A stretch of 64,000 nucleotides of DNA, from assembly GCF_014202425.1 (NCBI RefSeq), contig NZ_JACHGT010000007.1:186001-250000 (forward strand), in the 5' to 3' direction. The notes below the pieces were generated by a model, which searched no databases, was not told where the DNA came from, and was given only the letters and a program-made list of their open reading frames with translations. Position 1 is the first letter of the stretch, and each line of letters opens with the position of its first letter. Both the position numbers and the translations under genes were made by a program. This stretch comes from Phytomonospora endophytica. Lineage in GTDB: Bacteria; Actinomycetota; Actinomycetes; Mycobacteriales; Micromonosporaceae. Of this stretch, positions 16,879 to 25,100 are shown piece after piece.

Positions 16879-18930
16879 TCAGGCGTGCGCGGGTGGTCCT
16901 TCCCCGGGCATGTCGGGGAGGTAGTGGACGGTGAGTCCCGCGCCCGGGTTCGTGGCGGCGAACTCCCCGAGCACGGCGGCGGTGTTGGCGTCGTTGGTGA
17001 GGACCCGCAGCGGCACGGTGCTCTCGCTGACGACGAGTTCGTACAGGTCGAGGCTCGCCTGGCTCTCGGCGCTCAGCGGCAGGGCCGGGTCGTGCCCGTT
17101 GAGGCCGTCGAGCTCGACGCCGTAGACCTGCCGGTAGAGCCCGCCGAGGTTGCGGTTGAGCATGGCGAGGATGAGCGTCAGGTGCTGGTTGTTGCCGCCG
17201 TTGGGCGTGAACACGACCTGGGTGGGCACGCCGTCGGCGGTGAGGCCGTGCTCGTCGAGGTATTCGAGGGTGTTGCTCACCGAGGAGTGGATCTGGCCGC
17301 TGCCCCAGACGCTGATCCAGGTGGTGTCCGGACCGGGCTGGTGGGCGGCGCCGTTGTAGGCCGGGGGCGTGCCGGTGGGCAGGGCCCCGGTGATGAACAG
17401 CGCGAAGGCGACCGCCGCCGTCGACGCGATCAGGCCACGGGTGCGCCCGCTCGTCGCGTAACGCCACCACGTGGGCGGCCGGACGTGGACGAGGGCGGCC
17501 CCGGCGGTGATGACGAGGATCAGCACGAGCGCCTGGAGGACCTTCTCGTAGTAGTACGAGCCGGTGCCGATGTAGGCGACGTTGTAGGCGCGCAGGCCGA
17601 TCGCGAAGAGCAGGCCGCCGACGCTGGTCGCGGCGAGGATCTGCAGCCGGGGACTGCGGCGGAGGTTCGGCGTGAACACCGCGACGGCCGCCAGCGCCAG
17701 GCACGCGTAGAGGATGACCTTCGGCATCGGGACGATGAAGCCGGTCGCGTTGACGTGGTGCGCGCCGTCGAAGCCGCGGATGTAGGGGATCAGCACCTGC
17801 ATGGACGCGGCGAGGCCGAAGAAGGCGCCCAGCGCGATGGTGAGCACCGGCCGCGCCTTCAGGCGCCGCCATTGCGTCACGACGGTCGCCAGGATCGCGA
17901 TGCCGGCGAAGGCGGCGTAGAGCGTGTAGCTGTAGGTGACCGCGACCGTGAGGGTGCCCGCGAGAACGATGTGCTCGCCGAGGTGCTTCGGCGGCCGCGC
18001 CAGCACGGCGAGGAGGATGGCGAGGAAGGCCAGGCCGACGATCTGCGCGTCGAAGCCCTCCCAGACCATGGTGCTGAAGATGCCGGTGGAGACGAACAGG
18101 ACGACGGTGCTGGTGATCAGCGCGCGCTTCCAGCCCGCCGCCTGCGGCCCGGCGATCCAGCGAGCCGCCCAGGCCGTCGTGAGGACCATCAGGCCGAACC
18201 CGATGGTGACGTACCAGTGGTAGCGCTGCAGGGCGTCCAGGGCGCTGCCGGGGTTGTTGCCGCCGGTGATGTAGGCGTCGATGGTCGCGAGCACGTAGTG
18301 CATGCCCGGCGGGTACGCCGGCAGCATGCTCGATTCGAGGATCGGCCCGGCTGCCTCCGGGTTGAGCGCGGGGTAGCCGCCGATGGCGCGAATCGTGTCG
18401 AAGAGGTTGAACTGGCGCAGCCGGTCGCCGCTGATGGCCGCGTAGGCGGTCCAGCCCAGGCGGGTGGTGGCCAGGGTCGGGGCCGCCGCAAGGTAAGTGG
18501 TGAGGACGGCGCCGACGGCGAGGACGAGGTCGGTCCCGTGCGGGCGCAGCGGCAGGCGTGGCCGGCGGCCGGTGAACACGGCCACGGCGACGAGGATCGT
18601 GAAGGCCGTCCCGCTCATGGGAATCGGATGCAGCCCCCACGGCCAGTACGTCGTCAGGAAGCCGAGGAGCATCACGGCGCCGCAGGTGAGCCCGAGCGCG
18701 GGGATGAGGCGGTCGAGGAGACGCGTCCCGGTGCGCATGAGCGTCGCGGTGGCGACCCAGATGACGGGAAGCATGACGACATCGGCGCCGAGGAGGTGCG
18801 CGAGCGCGGGGATCGCCCAGGCGGCGGCGAGCCAGACGGCGACGCGGACGGCGGGATGGCGGTGCGGTGGTGTGGCGGTGCCTTTGGCCGCCGTCGTGGT
18901 CCTCGCGGGCGACCGGGTCTCGGTCAGCAT
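16879..18930 (-). CDS. Polytopic membrane protein, putative GT-C-type glycosyltransferase
   Basis: A 683-residue protein with roughly 12 predicted membrane helices between about residues 28 and 530 and a soluble C-terminal domain (about 535-683). The ATG at 18930 is chosen; the open frame extends far upstream through the next gene as a shadow. The first large outward loop carries an acidic pair (GDRL, 168-171) and YPPGMH (206-211), the layout of GT-C enzymes that use polyprenyl-phosphate sugars. No exact family was recognised, so the transferase call is inference. It starts two bases after the UPF0104 gene, so the two are probably coupled in a surface-glycan pathway. Confidence 0.7.
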   Translation of the reverse strand: MLTETRSPARTTTAAKGTATPPHRHPAVRVAVWLAAAWAIPALAHLLGADVVMLPVIWVATATLMRTGTRLLDRLIPALGLTCGAVMLLGFLTTYWPWGLHPIPMSGTAFTILVAVAVFTGRRPRLPLRPHGTDLVLAVGAVLTTYLAAAPTLATTRLGWTAYAAISGDRLRQFNLFDTIRAIGGYPALNPEAAGPILESSMLPAYPPGMHYVLATIDAYITGGNNPGSALDALQRYHWYVTIGFGLMVLTTAWAARWIAGPQAAGWKRALITSTVVLFVSTGIFSTMVWEGFDAQIVGLAFLAILLAVLARPPKHLGEHIVLAGTLTVAVTYSYTLYAAFAGIAILATVVTQWRRLKARPVLTIALGAFFGLAASMQVLIPYIRGFDGAHHVNATGFIVPMPKVILYACLALAAVAVFTPNLRRSPRLQILAATSVGGLLFAIGLRAYNVAYIGTGSYYYEKVLQALVLILVITAGAALVHVRPPTWWRYATSGRTRGLIASTAAVAFALFITGALPTGTPPAYNGAAHQPGPDTTWISVWGSGQIHSSVSNTLEYLDEHGLTADGVPTQVVFTPNGGNNQHLTLILAMLNRNLGGLYRQVYGVELDGLNGHDPALPLSAESQASLDLYELVVSESTVPLRVLTNDANTAAVLGEFAATNPGAGLTVHYLPDMPGEGPPAHA

Positions 18931-18932
18931 CC

Positions 18933-19979
18933 TCAGGCGTCCTTCGTGGCTGGCCGGTGGTGGCGCATCTCGGTGAAGGCGGAGGCGCCCGCGGCTCCGG
19001 CGGCGATGAGGTCGGCGAGGGTGAAGACGAGGCGGGAGACGACGGCGATGCCGGCGGCGGTCCCGAAGCCGACGTAGGGGGTGAGCGCGGTGGCGATGAC
19101 CGCGTCGCGGACGCCGATGCCGGAGGGGACGACGATGACGAGCATGCCGCAGGTCATGGCGAGTGCGAAGGCGCCGATGCTGCGGAAGAGGCCTTCGACG
19201 CCGGGGGTCGCGGCGGCGTTGGCCAGGAGCCAGAGGTGCACGCCGAAGCAGACGTAGGCGATCGCGCTCCAGGCGGTGGCGGTGTTGACGGTGCGCCAGG
19301 TGATGGCGTGTCCGAGTGGGGGTTTGCGGACGATCTTGAGGAAGAGCTCGACCAGGCGGGTGAGGATCTTCGGGTGGGCGCAGGTGAGTGCGATGGGAAT
19401 GAGCGCGATGATGATCGGGACGAAGGGTTTGCCTTCGTCTGAGGCCGCGAGGGCGGGGATGGCGAGGGCGCCGAGGAGGAGGCTGGCGGTGGTGGAGAGG
19501 CCGACGGCGATGAGGCTGGCGATGAAGGCGCGGGCGCGCGGGATGCCGGCGCGTTTGCCGAGTTCCATCTGGGCGACGTAGGACCAGACGCTGCCGGGGA
19601 GGTATTTGGCGAGGTTGCCCAGGAGCGTGATGCGGGCGGCGGTGGTGATCGTGACCGGACTGTCGAGTTGGGTGACGATCGAGCGCCAGGCCATGATGTT
19701 GGCCGCCATGCCGGCGAAGGCCGCGACGAAGGCGAGCAGGACCGACTGCCAGGCCAGGTCGAAGAGATAGTCGCGGATGTCCTTCCAGCTGCTGACGACC
19801 GTGTAGGCGACGGCGGCGAGGACGGCGGCGATGAACAGGATCCGGAGGGTGTTGACGATCCACGGTCTGGCGATGACGGTGCGGGCCCGGGCCAGGATGG
19901 ACTTGGGTGCGGCGGGTTCGCTTTCGCGTGGGTCCGTCGTTGCCATGTCTGGGGGGGTCACGGCGGTGGTGTCGGACAC
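18933..19979 (-). CDS. UPF0104/LPG-synthase-TM family membrane protein
   Basis: A 348-residue integral membrane protein with about eight helices, of the family related to the flippase domain of lysylphosphatidylglycerol synthase (MprF-TM, UPF0104). The GTG at 19979 is selected because GAAAGGAG lies 8 bases upstream; an upstream in-frame ATG at 20072 would run over the promoter region. Visible landmarks are NLAKYLPGSVWSYVAQ (about 122-137), typical of this family, and VVPSGIGVRDAVI near residue 290. Members often sit in polysaccharide clusters and are suspected to move lipid-linked sugars, which fits the adjacent GT-C-like gene. Exact substrate unknown. Confidence 0.82.
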   Translation of the reverse strand: MSDTTAVTPPDMATTDPRESEPAAPKSILARARTVIARPWIVNTLRILFIAAVLAAVAYTVVSSWKDIRDYLFDLAWQSVLLAFVAAFAGMAANIMAWRSIVTQLDSPVTITTAARITLLGNLAKYLPGSVWSYVAQMELGKRAGIPRARAFIASLIAVGLSTTASLLLGALAIPALAASDEGKPFVPIIIALIPIALTCAHPKILTRLVELFLKIVRKPPLGHAITWRTVNTATAWSAIAYVCFGVHLWLLANAAATPGVEGLFRSIGAFALAMTCGMLVIVVPSGIGVRDAVIATALTPYVGFGTAAGIAVVSRLVFTLADLIAAGAAGASAFTEMRHHRPATKDA

Positions 19980-20171
19980 CGACGCTCTCCTTTCAGGCCT
20001 ATCGTGGCACGTTTGTGTTCGTGTCGGGCCGAGAGGTCGACCGGTGTCCGTGGGGACAGGAGACCCTAGCATGCGTGCACAAGCTGGTCACGGGTTGTAC
20101 TGGCGTGGGGGTTTGGTACCGTCGGCTCCGCTTCGTGTCGGCTGGTTGCTTTTCCCTCTGGAGTGTGGCGT

Positions 20172-21272
20172 GTGATTCCTGTTTCTGCGGTGCGGTTGCC
20201 CGAGGGCGTCGAGGCGGGTGTCTTGGAGGTTCTGCGCTCGGGGATGCTGGCTCAGGGCCCGAGGGTCGCGGCTCTGGAGGAGGCCTTCGCGGGTCTCGCG
20301 GGCGTCAGCCACGCGGTGGCCGTGAACAACGGCACGACGGCGCTCGTGGCCGCGGTGGAGGTGCTGGATCTTCAGCCCGGTGACGAGGTGGTGACCTCTC
20401 CCTTCACCTTCGTGGCGACGCTGAACGCGATTCTGGAGGCGGGCGCGACGGTTCGTTTCGCCGACATCGCCGCCGCCGACTTCTGTGTCGATCCGGCCGC
20501 CGTGGACGCCGCGGTGACCGAGCGGACGCGTGTGGTCATGCCGGTCCACCTGTACGGGCAGGTCGCCGACATGTCGGCGCTGTCGCCGCTGGCCGGGCGG
20601 CATGGGCTCGCCGTGATCGAGGACGCCGCGCAGGCCGTGGGCGCGACCTTCGAAGGGCGCGGCGCGGGTTCGTTCGGGCTGGGATGCTTCTCCCTCTACG
20701 GGACGAAGAACATCACCACCGGCGAGGGCGGGATCATCACCACCGACGATGACGAGCTCGCCGACCGTCTGCGCGTGCTGCGCAACCAGGGCATGCGGGC
20801 GCGCTACCAGTACGAGATGGCCGGGCACAACTACCGACTTACCGACCTTCAGGCGGCGCTGGCGCTACCGCAGCTCGCCGTGTACGACGAGCAGGTCAAG
20901 CGCCGCAAGGCCAACGCCGCACGCCTGACAGAGGGCCTTTCGGGCATCGAGGGACTCACCCTGCCGGTGGAGCTGCCGGGCCGGTCACACGTGTGGCACC
21001 AGTACACGGTCCTGGTCGGCTCCGAGGCTAGGGTGACGCGTGATGAGCTGTCGGCCGCGCTCGCCGAGCGCGGTGTCGGCAGTGGGGTGTACTACCCCCG
21101 GGTGGTCTTCGACTACGACTGCTACCGCGGTCACCCGCGCGTGGTCACCGGGGAGTTCCCGGTCGCGCGGCGGGCGGCGAGTGAGTGCCTGTCGCTGCCG
21201 GTGCACCCGTACCTGTCCGATGCCGACCTCGATGTGGTCATCGAATCGGTCCGTACTGTCCTTGGAGCGTGA
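20172..21272 (+). CDS. DegT/DnrJ/EryC1 family PLP-dependent sugar aminotransferase
   Basis: A PLP enzyme of 366 residues that would transfer an amino group from glutamate to a nucleotide-linked keto-sugar. The start is the GTG at 20172 (GGAG 8 bases upstream); a GTG at 20163 is a weaker alternative. The PLP lysine is K179 in SLYGTKNITTGEGG. The upstream VIEDAAQAVGA supplies the conserved Asp that contacts the PLP ring nitrogen. TSPFTFVATLNAI and NYRLTDLQAALAL are family signatures. Its stop overlaps the start of the Gfo/Idh oxidoreductase (GTGA). That pairing is typical of 3-oxo-sugar formation followed by amination, as in WbpB/WbpE-type pathways. Confidence 0.92.
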   Translation: MIPVSAVRLPEGVEAGVLEVLRSGMLAQGPRVAALEEAFAGLAGVSHAVAVNNGTTALVAAVEVLDLQPGDEVVTSPFTFVATLNAILEAGATVRFADIAAADFCVDPAAVDAAVTERTRVVMPVHLYGQVADMSALSPLAGRHGLAVIEDAAQAVGATFEGRGAGSFGLGCFSLYGTKNITTGEGGIITTDDDELADRLRVLRNQGMRARYQYEMAGHNYRLTDLQAALALPQLAVYDEQVKRRKANAARLTEGLSGIEGLTLPVELPGRSHVWHQYTVLVGSEARVTRDELSAALAERGVGSGVYYPRVVFDYDCYRGHPRVVTGEFPVARRAASECLSLPVHPYLSDADLDVVIESVRTVLGA

Positions 21273-22243
21273 AGTCCGTGCCTGCTGTTCGCATCGCCCT
21301 GGTCGGCGCCGGTTCGATGGGGTCCCTGCACGCGCGGGTGATCTCCCAGTCGGAGCGCGCCGAACTGGCCGTGGTCGTCGATCCGGTGAAACAGACCGGG
21401 GAGAAGATCACCGAGCGTTTCGGTGGGGTGTGGGCTCCGGGTCTCGACGCGATCGACGGTGTCGACGCCGTCGTGATCGCCGCGCCGACGCACCTGCACC
21501 ACCAGCTGGCGCTGCCGGTCCTGGAGGCCGGTAAGCCGCTGCTGGTCGAGAAGCCGGTGACGTCGACGTTCGACGAGTCGGCCGAACTGGTCGCGCTCGC
21601 CGAGAAGAACCGGATCCCGCTGATGTGCGGTTTCGTGGAGCGCTTCAACCCGGCGATCGTGACGGTCGCGGCGATGCTGGAGGAGCCGGTGCACCTCGCG
21701 GCGGTCCGGCACGGGCCGTACGCGCCGCGGATCCGTACCGGTGTGGCCTGGGACCTCCTCATCCACGACCTCGACGCGTGCCTGCGCATGGCCGGGGCGA
21801 CGCCCGCGAGCGTGGCCGGCAGCGTCGGGCGTTTCCACCCGTCGTCGGTGCCGGGCGCCGAAGACGTCGCCGACGCCGTCGTCACCTTCGACAACGGTGC
21901 CGTGGCGACCTGCTCGGCGAGCCGGCTGGGCCACCGTAAGGTGCGGACCCTGTCGATCACCGAACGGCAGCGGGTCATCGAGATCGACCTCCTGCGCCGG
22001 GACGTGACGATCTACCGGCACGTGTCGAACGAACAGCCCGCCGAGGCGGGCCTGGGTTACCGGCAGCAGACGATCATCGAGATCCCGGAACTGGTCAGCA
22101 ACGTCGAGCCGCTCGTAGCGCAACTGAACCGTTTCCTGGACCTGCTCGACGGGAAGGCCGACATTGACGAGGAGCGCGACTCGATCCTGTCGCCGCACCG
22201 TCTCGTCGCGTCGATGCTGTCCGGCGAACCGCTGACGGTGTAA
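21269..22243 (+). CDS. Gfo/Idh/MocA family nucleotide-sugar oxidoreductase
   Basis: A 324-residue NAD(P)-dependent oxidoreductase. The N-terminal Rossmann fold begins IALVGAGSMGSLHARV. The catalytic Lys of the family lies in VEKPVTST, preceded by the APTHLHHQ loop. The C-terminal sheet domain carries WDLLIHDLDACLRM, with the His/Asp pair of the active site. The GTG at 21269 overlaps the aminotransferase stop by four bases; a second GTG at 21278 is possible. Translational coupling to a DegT aminotransferase suggests it oxidises a UDP-sugar at C3 to give the aminotransferase substrate. That role is inference from the WlbA/WbpB model. Confidence 0.9.
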   Translation: MKSVPAVRIALVGAGSMGSLHARVISQSERAELAVVVDPVKQTGEKITERFGGVWAPGLDAIDGVDAVVIAAPTHLHHQLALPVLEAGKPLLVEKPVTSTFDESAELVALAEKNRIPLMCGFVERFNPAIVTVAAMLEEPVHLAAVRHGPYAPRIRTGVAWDLLIHDLDACLRMAGATPASVAGSVGRFHPSSVPGAEDVADAVVTFDNGAVATCSASRLGHRKVRTLSITERQRVIEIDLLRRDVTIYRHVSNEQPAEAGLGYRQQTIIEIPELVSNVEPLVAQLNRFLDLLDGKADIDEERDSILSPHRLVASMLSGEPLTV

Positions 22244-22451
22244 CTCTGCTTGTGTGGGCGGCGCGAACGAAACCGCCTTTGCGGCATGGGATCGGGCTCG
22301 GCCCGCCGCCGGTGCGGGGTTCCCGGCCCGGTGCCTCGGCGAAGCCGAGTACCCGGCGTAGGCGGGTCGCGACGCGGGCCAACGGTCGTGGCGCGGCTCG
22401 CGGCCGGGTTCCCGGCACCCGCGCGCCCGGCCCGCCGCGCCCTCCCGCTGC
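22244..22451. other. Structured GC-rich convergent intergenic region, no gene seen
   Basis: A 208-base spacer between two convergent genes. It holds a short terminator-like stem near 22258-22277 (GGCGG ... CCGCC, then TTTG), a CTCGGC/GCCGAG stem near 22351-22365, and two copies of GGGTTCCCGGC (about 22318 and 22408). Short open frames here lack ribosome sites and family features. Confidence 0.55.
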
Positions 22452-23639
22452 TCAGCGGCGGACTCGGGCCGCCTGCTCTTCGAGGACCGCGAGGTGCTTG
22501 TCGAGCACGCGGTCCATGGTGAAGTGCTCGCGGACCAGTTCGCGCCCCGCCTCGGCGACGTGCCTGGCCTTCTCGGGGTCGGCGAGGACCGTGATGAGCT
22601 TGTCGGCCAGGCCTTCGGCGTCGCCGGGGGCGGTGAGGTGGATGTTCTCACCGTCGACGAGGTCGATGCCGGGGAAGTTGTCGGGCCGGACTGGTGCGAC
22701 GACGGGGACGGCGGCGGCCATCGCCTCCAGGCTGGCGGTGCCAAGGCCGATGCCCTGTTCGTGGGATTCGACGGAGGCCGCGGCCAGGTAGTGCGGGATG
22801 TCGGTCTTCGGGACGACACCGGCGTCGATGACGGCGTGGGCGACACCGAGCTCTTCGGCGCGGCGCTGGTAGGCGTCGAAGTAGGTGCGGCCGACGACGA
22901 GGAGTTTCGCCTCGGGGAACTCGCTGAGGACCTTCGGCATCGCCTCGGTGAGGGTCACGCGGTCCCGCAGTGGGATGACGTGCCCGATCGACAGGATGAC
23001 CGGCGCGTCGCCGAGCTGGTGGCGGGCCCGCACGATCCCGGCGTCGGCGTGGGCGGTGAAGTCCGGTTCCACCCCGACCGGGATGTACTCCAGGCCCGTG
23101 TGGGCGCCTTTGTAGCGGGCCTTGATGTACTCGTCCATGAGGACGTCCATGACGACCAGGCGCGGCCGGTGGAGCTTCATGGGCGGGCGGACCATCGTGG
23201 CGTCGAGGAAGCGGAAGATGCCGTGGTAGGACGCCTGCGGGTTCTCCAGGCGCGTGTGGACCGACAGCAGGGTCGGGATCTTTCGTTTGCGCGCGTACAG
23301 TCCCGTCGCCCAGGTCAGGTCGAAGAACTGCCCGTGCTGGTGGATCACGTCGGGGCGGAAGTCGTCGAGGACGTTCTTCAGCCGCCGCCACAGGCTCGGC
23401 CGGCTCGCGAAGAGGATGTCGAAGGACACCGCCAGGCGCGTCTGCGGTAGCTGCCAGGACGGGAGCCGGACGATGCGCATCCCGTCGCGCTCCTCCTCCG
23501 CCGGGGCACCGCCGTAGGCGGCGGCGATGACGAGGACGTCGTGTCCGCGTGCCGCGTAGCCCTTCGCGAGCGCTTCGGACAGGTGGGCGCTGCCACCGGT
23601 CCGGGGCGGGAAGAAGTTGTTGACGACGGCGATGCGCAC
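22452..23639 (-). CDS. GT4-family (GT-B fold) glycosyltransferase
   Basis: A 395-residue retaining glycosyltransferase with two Rossmann-like halves. The GTG at 23639 is chosen because the product begins with the strand VRIAVVNNFFPPRTGGSAHL, which carries the donor-side Gly-Gly loop. The acceptor region shows PDVIHQHGQFFD. The C-terminal half shows VILSIGHVIPLRD and the E-x7-E-type motif in SHEQGIGLGTASLEAM (about 295-310), which binds the nucleotide-sugar. No membrane helix is seen; it probably works at the inner face of the membrane on a lipid-linked acceptor. It lies downstream of the acyltransferase gene, with a 25-base gap, on the same strand. Confidence 0.9.
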   Translation of the reverse strand: MRIAVVNNFFPPRTGGSAHLSEALAKGYAARGHDVLVIAAAYGGAPAEEERDGMRIVRLPSWQLPQTRLAVSFDILFASRPSLWRRLKNVLDDFRPDVIHQHGQFFDLTWATGLYARKRKIPTLLSVHTRLENPQASYHGIFRFLDATMVRPPMKLHRPRLVVMDVLMDEYIKARYKGAHTGLEYIPVGVEPDFTAHADAGIVRARHQLGDAPVILSIGHVIPLRDRVTLTEAMPKVLSEFPEAKLLVVGRTYFDAYQRRAEELGVAHAVIDAGVVPKTDIPHYLAAASVESHEQGIGLGTASLEAMAAAVPVVAPVRPDNFPGIDLVDGENIHLTAPGDAEGLADKLITVLADPEKARHVAEAGRELVREHFTMDRVLDKHLAVLEEQAARVRR

Positions 23640-23664
23640 GGGTTTTCCTCGCTCGATGCTTGGG

Positions 23665-24132
23665 TTATCCGGCGTCGCCGGGGGCGGCCTTCGCGCCAGT
23701 TGCCGGGAACGTGACGTGGGCTCCGCCGGCATCGGTGACGATGTCGACGGTGGCGGTGGGGCGTGCCGGAACGCCTGCCACAACCGTACGTGGTGGAACG
23801 TCCCGGGTCACCACCGCTCCGGCCGCGATGACCGCTTCGTCGCCGATGGTGACGCCCATCATGATGACGGCGTTGGCGCCGACGAAGACGCGGTCGCCGA
23901 TGCTGACGGGCGCGCGGTCGACGTCGGCGTGCGCGCGCCCGGACACGCAGCGCCGCACCGTGGAGTGGGTGTAGACGTGCACGCCGCAGGAGATGTCGCA
24001 GCCGGCTCCGATGGTCAGGCCACCGGAGCCGTCGATGACGGTGAACGCCCCGATCCAGGTGCCCTCGCCGATGACGGGGTCACCGATGATCCAGGCGTGC
24101 TCGTTGTAGGGGTTGGCGGGGAACCCGCTCAC
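23665..24132 (-). CDS. Left-handed beta-helix (hexapeptide) acyltransferase
   Basis: A 155-residue trimeric acyltransferase of the hexapeptide-repeat type, like N-acetyltransferases that act on UDP-amino sugars. The GTG start at 24132 overlaps the stop of the epimerase gene (GTGA). Repeated [LIV]-G-x4 turns are visible: IGDPVIGEGTWIGAFTVIDG, then LTIGAGCDISCGVHVYTH with the catalytic-type His. IGDRVFVGANAVIMMGVTIGDEAVIAAGAVVT follows before the C-terminal GVPARP. Together with the nearby oxidoreductase and aminotransferase it could make an N-acetylated amino sugar. Donor and acceptor are inferred, not shown. Confidence 0.88.
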   Translation of the reverse strand: MSGFPANPYNEHAWIIGDPVIGEGTWIGAFTVIDGSGGLTIGAGCDISCGVHVYTHSTVRRCVSGRAHADVDRAPVSIGDRVFVGANAVIMMGVTIGDEAVIAAGAVVTRDVPPRTVVAGVPARPTATVDIVTDAGGAHVTFPATGAKAAPGDAG

Positions 24133-25085
24133 GATTCGATGGCCGCCTTGACGAGTTCGGACATGCCTTCCTCGACGGTGATCGTGGGTTCCCAGCCGAG
24201 GAGTTCCTTGGCGCGGGTGATGTCGGCGGCGCGGCGGGAGACGAGCACGTCGCGCGGGCGGAAGATCGGTTCGACGTCGGACCCGAGGGCCTGGATGAGG
24301 ATCTTCGCCAGCTGCGCGACGGAGGTGTCGACGCCGGTGCCGATGTTGACCGGGAAGTTCTCCGCCTCGCACTCCAGGGACGCCACGACGCCCTTGGCGA
24401 GGTCGTGGACGTGCACGAAGTCCATCGACTGCTCGCCCTTGCCGTCGATCGTCGGCGGCTGGCCCGAGCGGATCCGCTGGATGAAGGTGTTGATCACAGA
24501 GGTGTAGTAGGCGTCGAGCTTCTGTCCCGGTCCGTAGACGTTGAAGAAGCGGTTCGCGACCCACGACAGGCCCTTGGTGCGCTGGTAGAACCCGAGCAGG
24601 TCCTCGCCGGCGCGTTTGGTGATGCAGTAGGGCGTGAGCGGGCGCAGCGTGTCGTCCTCGTGCATCGGCAGGCGCTCGGGGTCGCCGTAGACCGAGGCGG
24701 TCGAGGCGAACACCAGGCGTTCGACGCCCTGGTCGGCGGCGGCGGCGAAGACGTTGTTGTTACCCGTCATGTTGATGTCGATCGACTCGTACGGGTCGGC
24801 GACCGACTTGTTGATCGACACCGTCGCGAAGTGGATCACGTGCGAGCAGCCACGCATGGCCGAGGCCACCGCGCCGCCGTAACGGACGTCGCCTTCGACG
24901 AGCTCGACCTTGCCGCTCGACATGTACTCGTTGACGGCGAGACGGTCGCCGCGGCTCATGTTGTCGAAGATCTTGACGTCGTAGCCACGCTCAAGGAGCA
25001 GCGGCACCACATGCATACCGATGAATCCGGCACCACCGGTGAAGAAGACCTTCTTGGAGCTGGTTGCTGGAGTGCTGGTCGTCAT
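24129..25085 (-). CDS. NAD-dependent epimerase/dehydratase (extended SDR, UDP-sugar type)
   Basis: A 318-residue extended short-chain dehydrogenase. The NAD motif is TGGAGFIG (residues 16-23). The catalytic triad is visible as Ser/Thr in FASTASVYG and Y153-x3-K157 in PYCITKRAGE. The substrate-domain signature is NRFFNVYGPGQ. The size suits UDP-glucose or UDP-glucuronate 4-epimerases and related dehydratases. The order aminotransferase, epimerase, acyltransferase, GT4 on one strand indicates nucleotide-sugar modification followed by transfer. Which sugar is made cannot be read from the motifs alone. Confidence 0.92.
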   Translation of the reverse strand: MTTSTPATSSKKVFFTGGAGFIGMHVVPLLLERGYDVKIFDNMSRGDRLAVNEYMSSGKVELVEGDVRYGGAVASAMRGCSHVIHFATVSINKSVADPYESIDINMTGNNNVFAAAADQGVERLVFASTASVYGDPERLPMHEDDTLRPLTPYCITKRAGEDLLGFYQRTKGLSWVANRFFNVYGPGQKLDAYYTSVINTFIQRIRSGQPPTIDGKGEQSMDFVHVHDLAKGVVASLECEAENFPVNIGTGVDTSVAQLAKILIQALGSDVEPIFRPRDVLVSRRAADITRAKELLGWEPTITVEEGMSELVKAAIES

Positions 25086-25100
25086 GGGGAGCTTCTCGTC

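Noticed and set aside
16879-19863. A 994-codon fusion of a basic N-terminal region with the polytopic glycosyltransferase
   Set aside because: The first 311 codons are an Arg/His/Pro-rich out-of-frame reading of the UPF0104 gene; the true start is the ATG at 18930.
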